In this document: piece after piece, positions 1 to 4,978 of the stretch | How positions within the stretch are numbered: the stretch's first letter is position 1 | Layout of the letters: every line of letters begins with the position of its first letter | Assembly (NCBI GenBank): GCA_029565815.1 | Contig: JAKQNL010000143.1 | Location: forward strand, 1 to 5,478 | Source: Spirochaetota bacterium | Lineage (GTDB): Bacteria > Spirochaetota > Spirochaetia > Treponematales > UBA12059 | DNA length: 5,478 nt | Direction: 5' to 3' | Notes under the pieces: model-generated | The model's database searches: none | Told to the model about the DNA's origin: nothing | Seen by the model: only the letters and a program-made list of their open reading frames with translations | Position numbers and translations under genes: made by a program

Positions 1-8
1 AAGAGAAT

Positions 9-305
9 TTGGCCGAAATGTCCGGGGCTATGGCAGCGATGCGAGACCCTAAGCTTATCGAAGAGTTCTTGTACAGCTTGTTCACCAAGGCGGAGACAGA
101 CGAAATGGCAAAGCGTTGGGCCTTGGTTAAACGCCTGGCCGAAGGCGCTACCCAGCGTTCTATAGCATCGGAGCTGCATTTGTCGCTGTGTAAAATTACC
201 CGCGGCTCCAGGGAGCTGAAACGGGACGGTTCTCCGTTCAAGGCTATGCTGGATGCCGCAGGCTATTCGCCGGAAGTGGAGCGGATCAAACCGAATCGCT
301 CCTAA
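9..305 (+). CDS. trpR: TrpR-family transcriptional repressor (Trp repressor homologue)
   Basis: Small all-helical DNA-binding protein of the Trp repressor superfamily, expected to act as a cytoplasmic dimer. The C-terminal half carries the family hallmark: helix-turn-helix residues about 49-68 (QRSIASELHLSLCKITRGS) ending in ITRGSRELK, closely matching E. coli TrpR ITRGSNSLK. In a hand alignment, residues equivalent to E. coli Thr44, Arg54, Arg84 and Gly85 are kept (with a one-residue gap in the turn before the HTH), but the position of tryptophan-contacting Ser88 is Glu. Length (98 aa from the TTG at 9; 95 aa from the ATG at 18) is near the 108 aa of E. coli TrpR. The start is undecided: the frame stays open to the window edge, so the true start may lie upstream. 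It converges on the isomerase gene with a 25-bp gap. No trp biosynthesis gene is in view, so the target is unknown. Family assignment is firm; tryptophan as corepressor is inferred. Confidence 0.85.
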   Translation: MAEMSGAMAAMRDPKLIEEFLYSLFTKAETDEMAKRWALVKRLAEGATQRSIASELHLSLCKITRGSRELKRDGSPFKAMLDAAGYSPEVERIKPNRS

Positions 306-330
306 CGCGCTTTCCCGTATGGGCGCAAGT

Positions 331-834
331 TTACTGTAGGGTAACGCTTGTGATCACGATATCGGTTTTTGGCACATCCTGGTGGGGCATGCGGCTGCCG
401 GTTGGCTGCTTTGCCATCGCGTCGAGCGTGTCCATGCCATCGATTACTTGTCCAAAGGCGCAGTAACCCCAGCCGCCTGCGTCTTTGGATCGATAGTCCA
501 GGCGGGCGTTATCTACCAGGTTGATGAAAAACTGGCAGGTTGCGCTGTGCGGGTCAGAGGTTCGTGCCATGGCTATGGTTCCGCGCGCGTTGGAAATGCC
601 GTTGTCGGCCTCGTTTTTTATGGGCGCACGGGTTTCTTTTTCCTTTAGTCCAGGCAGCATGCCGCCGCCCTGGGCCATGAAGCCCGGAATGATACGGTGG
701 AATATGGTTCCATCGTAAAAGCCATCTTTGATGTACTGGACGAAGTTTGCGACGGTGGCCGGACTCTTGTCCGCGTACAGCTCGACAGAAAAATCTCCGA
801 GGCTGGTCTTAAAAAGCGCTACTGGATTGGGCAT
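331..834 (-). CDS. Cyclophilin-type peptidyl-prolyl cis-trans isomerase
   Basis: Single-domain cyclophilin of 167 aa that catalyses cis-trans isomerisation of X-Pro bonds during protein folding. It resembles the PpiB/PpiA group in size (E. coli PpiB is 164 aa). Visible family motifs are [22 protein letters not shown] at residues 10-31 (cut here to show its key parts: GDFSVEL and SPATVANF), the active-site block [13 protein letters not shown] (45-57, with catalytic Arg47 and substrate-pocket Phe52, Met53 and Gln55), CQFFINL (100-106), and FGQVIDGMD (127-135). No signal peptide is visible, so a cytoplasmic location is likely. The ATG at 834 is preferred over an in-frame TTG at 888 because an AAAGGAA ribosome site lies six bases upstream and because cyclophilins normally start just before the first beta strand. 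The gene is divergent from pyrH and convergent with trpR. Residues from about 107 to 126 form the variable loop before the last conserved block. The function is confident; which paralogue it is cannot be told. Confidence 0.95.
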   Translation of the reverse strand: MPNPVALFKTSLGDFSVELYADKSPATVANFVQYIKDGFYDGTIFHRIIPGFMAQGGGMLPGLKEKETRAPIKNEADNGISNARGTIAMARTSDPHSATCQFFINLVDNARLDYRSKDAGGWGYCAFGQVIDGMDTLDAMAKQPTGSRMPHQDVPKTDIVITSVTLQ

Positions 835-840
835 GATTGG

Positions 841-847
841 TTCCTTT
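841..847 (-). promoter_or_regulatory. Ribosome binding site deciding the isomerase start
   Basis: On the minus strand this reads AAAGGAA and lies six bases before the ATG at 834. It supports starting the isomerase there rather than at the upstream in-frame TTG (886-888), which would add 18 residues lacking cyclophilin similarity. Confidence 0.7.
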
Positions 848-877
848 CGTGGTTGATTAGGGTAGCATGACAAACAG

Positions 878-900
878 GGCGGCCGCAACGCCGGTTTTTT
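878..900 (+). terminator. Weak hairpin plus T6 run (possible terminator)
   Basis: A short GC stem (GGCG at 878-881 with CGCC at 889-892, or CGGC at 880-883 with GCCG at 890-893) is followed by six Ts at 895-900. The stem is only four base pairs, weak for an intrinsic terminator. If real, it would stop plus-strand read-through, antisense to the isomerase gene, before it reaches pyrH. It also lies in the likely promoter region of the isomerase gene, so chance is a fair alternative. Confidence 0.2.
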
Positions 901-905
901 AGCAC

Positions 906-925
906 GTGTTACGAAGATTTGGGAT
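906..925 (+). repeat. Solitary third copy of the repeat arm
   Basis: Twenty bases starting GTGTTACGAAG match positions 945-964 (left arm of the first 151-bp element) at 19 of 20 positions, in the same orientation. Similarity stops at once on both sides, and the outer TA seen in the other arms is missing. It is followed by a small hairpin (ACTGC, loop ATAA, GCAGT, 926-939) and then by the complete element at 943. It is probably a remnant of another copy, or a partial duplication of the left end. Confidence 0.75.
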
Positions 926-942
926 ACTGCATAAGCAGTCTG

Positions 943-1093
943 TAGTGTTACGAAGCTTTGGGATGGGCTAGGCGTGCGACTACACCAATCAGTCCATGGA
1001 GTGTGTCGGGCTAGTTGTGGTTCAATAGATAGTAGTTAATTATATTTAAGATAAAGAGATAGATGAGAGCTATCCCAAAGCTTCGTAACACTA
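943..1093. mobile_element. 151-bp inverted-repeat element, MITE-like (copy 1)
   Basis: A non-coding unit bounded by perfect 22-bp inverted repeats: left arm 943-964 (begins TAGTGTTACGAAGC) and right arm 1072-1093 (ends GCTTCGTAACACTA). Both ends finish in TA, as expected for a TA-targeted (IS630/Tc1-mariner type) element with its target duplication. Size, arm length and TA ends resemble Neisseria Correia elements in layout, though not in sequence. Copy 2 at 1885-2034 shares the first 28 bases (27/28) and the last 40 (36/40), including a subterminal AGATAGATG/AAATAGATG block, but the roughly 80-bp cores show no alignment by eye. The core is AT-rich around 1021-1067 and has no ORF. It lies in the divergent region between the isomerase gene and pyrH, just upstream of the pyrH promoter. 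As RNA it would form a 22-bp stem capping a large loop. The repeat structure is certain; its mobile nature is inferred. Confidence 0.7.
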
Positions 1094-1102
1094 GGGTTTA
1101 CC

Positions 1103-1124
1103 CCCATCGCTTTACATCGATGGG
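1103..1124. promoter_or_regulatory. Inverted repeat over the pyrH -35 box (candidate operator)
   Basis: A perfect 7-bp dyad, CCCATCG (1103-1109) and CGATGGG (1118-1124), is separated by eight bases that contain the whole -35 hexamer TTTACA (1111-1116). A dyad centred on a -35 box is a typical repressor operator position. The regulator is not identifiable. No T-run follows, so a terminator is unlikely. The dyad is seen directly; its role as an operator is inferred. Confidence 0.45.
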
Positions 1125-1139
1125 TCCTGTCTTTACAAT
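1111..1139 (+). promoter_or_regulatory. Sigma70-type promoter of pyrH
   Basis: TTTACA (1111-1116, five of six matching TTGACA), a 17-bp spacer, then TACAAT (1134-1139, five of six matching TATAAT). Transcription should start near 1145-1147, leaving a leader of about 17 bases that contains the AAGGAG ribosome site at 1151-1156, six bases before the ATG. The promoter lies wholly between the repeat element and the gene, so pyrH does not need a promoter inside the element. Confidence 0.75.
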
Positions 1140-1162
1140 GCGTACCCAGTAAGGAGACAACC

Positions 1163-1855
1163 ATGACCAAAGTGCTATCCTTGGGCGGTTCTATTGTCGC
1201 CCCGCAGGGTCCGGATGCGGCCTATGTACGCGATTTTTGCGCACTCGCCTGCACCTGGCTGGCCGCGAATGCTGAACGTCGCCTTATCGTTGTGGTTGGC
1301 GGCGGCGGGCCGGCTCGCGAGTGGCAAAAAGCTTACCGCGACGCAAGTGGTCAGGCGGCTCAAGCCGATGCTCAGGACTGGATAGGCATCATGGCGACCA
1401 GGCTAAACGCCCAGCTGGTAAAAGCGTGTTTTGGCGCATTGTGTCCGCAGGATGTGGTTACCGATCCGTCGGCTGTCAGCGTGTTTCAGGGCCGGGTACT
1501 GGTGGCCGGTGGCTGGAAGCCCGGTTTTTCCACGGACTTTGATGCGGTGGTGCTCGCTCAACGTTTTGGTGCGCGGGAAATCGTCAACTTGTCCAACATC
1601 GCAAAAGTGTACACCGCGGATCCTAAGCTGGATCCTTCGGCGCAGCCCATAGATGCAATAAGCTGGGACGAGTTCCGCGCTATTGTGGGTGACGAGTGGG
1701 TCCCCGGTAAAAATGCTCCCTTCGATCCGGTGGCTTCTCGCCGTGCCCAGGAGCTTGGTTTGCGTGTAGTCTGCGCAGCCGGCAAAGACCTTGCAAACCT
1801 GGAGGCAATTTTGGACAATCGCGAATTTGTGGGTTCGACCATAGGGAAGCTCTAA
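1163..1855 (+). CDS. pyrH: UMP kinase, archaeal/spirochaete type
   Basis: Amino-acid-kinase-fold enzyme of 230 aa that phosphorylates UMP to UDP with ATP in cytoplasmic pyrimidine nucleotide synthesis. Motifs in order: SLGGSI (6-11), the glycine-rich VVGGGGPAR (44-52), GIMATRLNAQL (75-85), GGWKPGFSTDFDAV (116-129), the nucleotide-binding NLSNIAKVYTADPK (142-155), and the C-terminal PGKNAPFDPVAS (181-192) with GKDLANL (207-213) and FVGSTI (222-227). The short N-terminus, GGWKPG in place of the bacterial GGTGNP, and the PGKNAPFDP block place it with archaeal-type UMP kinases (TIGR02076-like, which I recall as archaeal plus spirochaete) rather than the usual bacterial PyrH. Start: ATG with AAGGAG six bases upstream. 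It is monocistronic, with its own promoter, and is bracketed by two ~150-bp inverted-repeat elements. It does not neighbour tsf or frr as bacterial pyrH often does. The activity is inferred from family membership, with good confidence. Confidence 0.93.
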   Translation: MTKVLSLGGSIVAPQGPDAAYVRDFCALACTWLAANAERRLIVVVGGGGPAREWQKAYRDASGQAAQADAQDWIGIMATRLNAQLVKACFGALCPQDVVTDPSAVSVFQGRVLVAGGWKPGFSTDFDAVVLAQRFGAREIVNLSNIAKVYTADPKLDPSAQPIDAISWDEFRAIVGDEWVPGKNAPFDPVASRRAQELGLRVVCAAGKDLANLEAILDNREFVGSTIGKL

Positions 1856-1870
1856 CAACCCAGTGGTTGT
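1855..1870 (+). terminator. Stem-loop at the end of pyrH (no T-run)
   Basis: ACAACC (1855-1860), loop CAGT, GGTTGT (1865-1870): a perfect 6-bp stem beginning on the last base of the pyrH stop codon. No run of Ts follows, so it is not a standard intrinsic terminator. It may act as a 3' end stabiliser, or help end transcription together with the long stem of the downstream element. Confidence 0.3.
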
Positions 1871-1884
1871 ATGGTTCCCTGGTG

Positions 1885-2034
1885 TAGTGTTATGAAGCTT
1901 TGGGATGGGCTACTAGCAAGGCCATACAGATAAGGAATGTACACTGACGAGTGCAGATAATCTTGACGCAATCCATGCAATTCTTTCTGCCAATAAGAAA
2001 TAGATGCTAGGTATCCCAAAGCTTCGTAACACTA
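1885..2034. mobile_element. 150-bp inverted-repeat element, MITE-like (copy 2)
   Basis: Same organisation as the element at 943-1093: arms 1885-1906 and 2013-2034 form a 22-bp inverted repeat with one mismatch (the left arm has T at 1893; this becomes a U-G pair in RNA), and both ends are TA. The right arm is identical to that of copy 1. An extra 6-bp pairing, CTAGCA (1913-1918) with TGCTAG (2005-2010), continues the stem past a small internal loop. The core differs from copy 1 although the total length differs by one base. No ORF is present. It occupies nearly all of the gap between convergent genes, leaving 29 bp after pyrH and 15 bp before the lipoprotein gene. It could therefore serve as a two-way transcription end. 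Repeat structure certain; mobility inferred. Confidence 0.7.
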
Positions 2035-2049
2035 GAGTCCCTTTGCGCA

Positions 2050-2985
2050 TTATGGAGCCGTAGAGCTGTCGGCTATACCATCCAGTATTGCCTGGTAGCG
2101 CCTAGCGTAATCCTCTTTGCCCAGTTCGACCGCCAGGGCTAAAAGCGCTTTCAGGCAGCGTATGGCCTCGGTTTCCCTGTCCACCGACAGCCATAGGCCG
2201 AACGCTCGCCGGTACAGGTCAAATGCGACCGAGCTTTTTCTAGCTGCGATGTGCAGCTTCGCAAGCGCTTCCAGATCGGCGCCTATGCCCAGAGTGTTTT
2301 CCGCGAATTTATCCGCATCGAGGGCGAGGTTTGCCCACACAAGCGCGTCCTCAATATTTCCGCGCGCCCTAAACACTGCCGCAAGCACATAGCGGTTGGT
2401 ACCAAGCTCCACCCAACGTTTCGCCCGCTCGTTCAAACCGGCAGCCTCGCGCAGGAACTGCTCGGCTTGTTCCAGCTGGCCGCGCGCCAGGGCTACCACG
2501 GCCCGGTTGTGCAACAGCACGGCAGCGCTTACGTCGCGCTCCGTGGCAAAGGGTACAGCTTCCAAAAACAGCCGCTCTGCCTCATCGAGCATGCCGCGGG
2601 CGTATGCAAGCTCGCCAAGGTTACTTAAACTTAACGCCATTGCTGGTTTTAGTCCGGCGGCCCGCGCGTCTTCAAGGGCATCTGTCAGTTCCCTGCTTGC
2701 GTCCTCCAGTCGGCCTAAGGCAAGGTAGGTCCGGCCCAGTGCGTTTCGGGAGGATAGCGAGCCGGCAATGTTGTCCACCGACAGATTTGCTTCCAGCGCG
2801 CTACCGTAATACTGCAAGGCCGAAGCATACTGCCCCGCAAAGAAAAAGCTGTCTGCCAGGCGGGTAAAGTCTGCGGCGTCGTTTTTAACGACAAGCGCTT
2901 CTCCTGTGCTTTTAGGGGCGCTGGAGCACGATAGAGTTAAAGCAATGAACAGAATGGCTGCAATGCCGACACAATGGGTGCGCAT
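2050..2985 (-). CDS. TPR-repeat lipoprotein, last gene of the mla operon
   Basis: Predicted exported lipoprotein of 311 aa. Residues 1-19 form a signal peptide (Met-Arg, hydrophobic 7-18) ending in the lipobox-like TLSC with Cys20 as the acylation site; this is looser than the classic LAGC but plausible for a spirochaete. The rest is almost entirely helical, with about six tetratricopeptide-like repeats starting near residues 38, 80, 117, 156, 196 and 238, for example the ALGRTYLALGRLEDA and NLGELAYARGMLDEAERL blocks. TPR domains bind proteins, so a scaffold or partner role is likely, not an enzyme. The start ATG overlaps the mlaD stop by one base (TGATG), with AAGGAG seven bases upstream (2993-2998), so it is co-translated with the MCE transporter. 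It could link the MCE complex to the outer membrane or stabilise it in the periplasm; that is inferred only from the operon. It does not resemble MlaA or MlaC. Confidence 0.85.
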   Translation of the reverse strand: MRTHCVGIAAILFIALTLSCSSAPKSTGEALVVKNDAADFTRLADSFFFAGQYASALQYYGSALEANLSVDNIAGSLSSRNALGRTYLALGRLEDASRELTDALEDARAAGLKPAMALSLSNLGELAYARGMLDEAERLFLEAVPFATERDVSAAVLLHNRAVVALARGQLEQAEQFLREAAGLNERAKRWVELGTNRYVLAAVFRARGNIEDALVWANLALDADKFAENTLGIGADLEALAKLHIAARKSSVAFDLYRRAFGLWLSVDRETEAIRCLKALLALAVELGKEDYARRYQAILDGIADSSTAP

Positions 2986-4139
2986 CAGAATTCTCCTTCA
3001 CGCATGCTGCCATACAGCGACGGTTGGTCCATACGTTCGGTTACGCCACCTTTTATGAGCGGGTTGTTGCGTATGCCTTCCAGCACATCCTGGGCCTGCT
3101 TGATGGCTGTGCGCGTTTCGTTCAGCATGGCGGCGATTTTTGGCATTTCGCCGTTCAGGCTGGTAACGATGCCAGACAGGCTTTTTACCGCATCCTCGGT
3201 GCCGGCCATGATGGCCATAAGGCGCTTATACAGGGCGTTGCCGTCATCCAGTATGGTTGCGATAGAGCCTTTGGGATCCAGTAGCTTTGGAATCAGGCCG
3301 GTTGGGTCGCGTATAGCCTCGGTAGTGGCGGCCAGGTTATTACTTACCGCGTTCAGTTCGCCTAAAAGGCCGGACACCTGTTCTAGTATCGTAGCCATGC
3401 GAGCCTGCAGGTCGCCGACAATGCCATTTACGCCATCCATCGTGTCAGGCAGTTTTCCGGTTGCTGCTTGTATGTCGCTGACGATGGTTCCGAGTGGACC
3501 GGTGCTCTGGCCGGCAAGCGCTCGGTTAATTTCTGTTAACGTGCGATTTACGGTAACCACGGCTTTGTTGACGTTCTCAATGAGCGGATTCACGTTGGCC
3601 AACAGTCGCGTTATTGTGTCATCCTTCATCGGGATGTCGGCCAGCTCCTGTTCCAGTATCGCCTGGCCTTCCGCGCTTGCTGTGGATGGTATGAACGAGC
3701 CTTCCGCAAGCGGGACGCCGGCAAGGGCAAGGCCCGTTTCCGGATCGGTAAGTACTTGCATCGTAAGCGGATCTACCGGAGGCTTGCCAGGGTGGAACAA
3801 CAGCGACGAGCCAAGCCCAATGGGCGAGACGGTCAGCTCCAGCACGGAATTTGCCACAACGAGAGGATAGTAGGTGTCGTATATATGGAACTGGGCGTCG
3901 ACCATGTTATTTTCGTTTAACGAGATTTTGTCGATCTTGCCGACGGTAAAACCCTTCATCGTTATCGCGGTGCCCGGCGCCACGCCTGCAGCAGAACTGA
4001 AAACGGTGTGGAAACGGTAATCTTTTGCAAACCAGCGCTGGTTCATACCCACCAGAATTACGATGACTGCAAACAGCGCAAGCGCAATGATGATGAACAG
4101 GCCGACAATCTGGTCCATGTATTTTATCTTGAATTTCAT
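2985..4139 (-). CDS. mlaD: MCE-family lipid transport protein (MlaD-like), long form
   Basis: Substrate-binding MCE subunit of an Mla-type ABC lipid transporter, anchored in the inner membrane and facing the periplasm. A short basic N-terminus precedes one transmembrane helix (about 10-32). The MCE domain spans about 41-118, with the typical GVAPGTAITMKGFTVGKI (52-69) and a final beta region around LELTVSPIGLGSSLLF (100-115). A Pro/Gly-rich segment follows (119-150). Residues from about 155 to 355 are heptad-like amphipathic helix, and the tail includes NNPLIKGG (358-365), similar to MCE-protein C-termini. At 384 aa it is about twice E. coli MlaD (183 aa) because of the helical extension, which in other MCE proteins forms a tube. 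The start ATG overlaps the mlaF stop (ATGA, 4 bp) with GGGGAG four bases upstream. Family certain; whether lipids move inward or outward is unknown. Confidence 0.93.
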   Translation of the reverse strand: MKFKIKYMDQIVGLFIIIALALFAVIVILVGMNQRWFAKDYRFHTVFSSAAGVAPGTAITMKGFTVGKIDKISLNENNMVDAQFHIYDTYYPLVVANSVLELTVSPIGLGSSLLFHPGKPPVDPLTMQVLTDPETGLALAGVPLAEGSFIPSTASAEGQAILEQELADIPMKDDTITRLLANVNPLIENVNKAVVTVNRTLTEINRALAGQSTGPLGTIVSDIQAATGKLPDTMDGVNGIVGDLQARMATILEQVSGLLGELNAVSNNLAATTEAIRDPTGLIPKLLDPKGSIATILDDGNALYKRLMAIMAGTEDAVKSLSGIVTSLNGEMPKIAAMLNETRTAIKQAQDVLEGIRNNPLIKGGVTERMDQPSLYGSMREGEF

Positions 4140-4978
4140 ACGTCTCCCCGTTGTGACATTTCGGAGCCTGCCTCAAAAGAGTCCGGTTCGGCGCAATCGC
4201 GGCTCCGCATCCTGCCGCCGCGTGCTTTTAGCCTTGCTATGGACGAGCCCAGTGCGGCCTCCGCCCGGGCTATGGTCGCATCGTACAAACCGAAATCCAA
4301 AAGCGAACCGTCTTTCAGCACGCCTAGGTAGTCGGCAAAGCGGTACGCAAGCTCGGTATTATTGGTGACGGTTACCACCGTGACAGAAGAAGCTCGCAGC
4401 CTGTCCAGCTCAGCGAACAAGCGGTCCACCGCGTCTTCATCCAGGTTGGACGTAGGATCGTCCAGAAACACCAAGCTTGGCTGGTGTACGAGCGCGCGGG
4501 CTATGGATACAAGCTTTTGTTCGCCAGAGGACAGCTCCGCAGGACGTACGCCCATGGACTCGGTGTACCCAAGGCGAACTAGAATGTCGCGGCATGTTTC
4601 TGCAATTTGGCTTTCGGACATCCAGTTGCGGTGTACCCGTAGCGGCATGGCTACGTTGTTCAAGATTGACTGGTTCGCCCACAGGGCTGCGTCCTGGAAC
4701 ACAAAACCACTGCGCGAACGGAACGCGATCTCGTCGCGCGGATTGAACTTGGCCATGTCGCGACCCACGACCAGAACCGTACCTGAATCCGGAACCATAA
4801 GACCTGCCGCTGTTTTTAAGAGCGTGCTCTTGCCCGATCCAGCGGCACCAAGCACCACGCTCCATTCGTTTTCCGGAAAGGCAAGGCTCACATCGGTAAG
4901 GATGCGAAATCCGCCGGAAGACGCGGAGATTCCAGCGAGCTCCAGAGCCGGGATGCGGGCGGTGTTTGTTTCATGCAT
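4136..4978 (-). CDS. mlaF: ABC transporter ATP-binding protein (MlaF-like) with altered catalytic residues
   Basis: Cytoplasmic ATPase subunit partnering the MlaE permease. Numbered from the ATG at 4978 (280 aa): Walker A GAAGSGKST (44-52), Q-loop FVFQDAALW (92-100), MlaF-like NVAMPLR (108-114), signature LSSGEQ (149-154), Walker B LVFLDD (169-174), D-loop SNLDE (177-181). Two catalytic positions are unusual: the residue after the Walker B Asp is Asp174 (codon GAT) rather than Glu, and the switch-region His is Asn206 (VTNN, codon AAT). The C-terminal 40 residues (about 241-280) are a charged extension beyond the core. The ATG at 4978 overlaps the mlaE stop by 8 bp; an in-frame TTG at 5008 would add ten residues, without a better ribosome site, so the ATG is preferred. 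Neither start has a clear Shine-Dalgarno sequence, pointing to translational coupling. The family is sure; full ATPase activity is not. Confidence 0.92.
   Translation of the reverse strand: MHETNTARIPALELAGISASSGGFRILTDVSLAFPENEWSVVLGAAGSGKSTLLKTAAGLMVPDSGTVLVVGRDMAKFNPRDEIAFRSRSGFVFQDAALWANQSILNNVAMPLRVHRNWMSESQIAETCRDILVRLGYTESMGVRPAELSSGEQKLVSIARALVHQPSLVFLDDPTSNLDEDAVDRLFAELDRLRASSVTVVTVTNNTELAYRFADYLGVLKDGSLLDFGLYDATIARAEAALGSSIARLKARGGRMRSRDCAEPDSFEAGSEMSQRGDV

Noticed and set aside
306..330. Hairpin between trpR and the isomerase gene as a bidirectional terminator
   Set aside because: Pairing GCGC/GCGC plus CC/GG needs a four-base bulge and there is no T-run; too weak to annotate.
835..888. 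Extended isomerase start at the TTG at 888
   Set aside because: It would add 18 residues without cyclophilin similarity. The ATG at 834 has a good ribosome site and gives the normal family length.
859..888. Minus-strand promoter for the isomerase gene (TTGCGG, 18 bp, TACCCT)
   Set aside because: The -10 fits poorly (three of six), so I do not annotate it. The true promoter is not evident and could even lie at the edge of the repeat element.
1031..1044. trp-operator-like sequence (AGTTAATTA) inside copy 1
   Set aside because: About 10 of 14 positions fit the E. coli operator as I remember it, but the segment is AT-rich, the second CTAG half is missing, and a chance match is likely.
943..2034. 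The ~150-bp elements as integron attC sites with pyrH as a cassette
   Set aside because: attC sites need RYYYAAC on the left and GTTRRRY on the right. Here the polarity is reversed (GTTACGA left, TCGTAAC right), the arms are perfect repeats without unpaired bases, and pyrH is a housekeeping gene with its own promoter.
906..2034. Repeats as a CRISPR array
   Set aside because: Copies are in both orientations, irregularly spaced, and separated by a gene.
2974..3870. Long plus-strand open frame (298 codons) opposite mlaD
   Set aside because: It is antisense to a gene with clear MCE features, is low complexity (Ser-rich), and has no recognisable motif: a codon-bias shadow.
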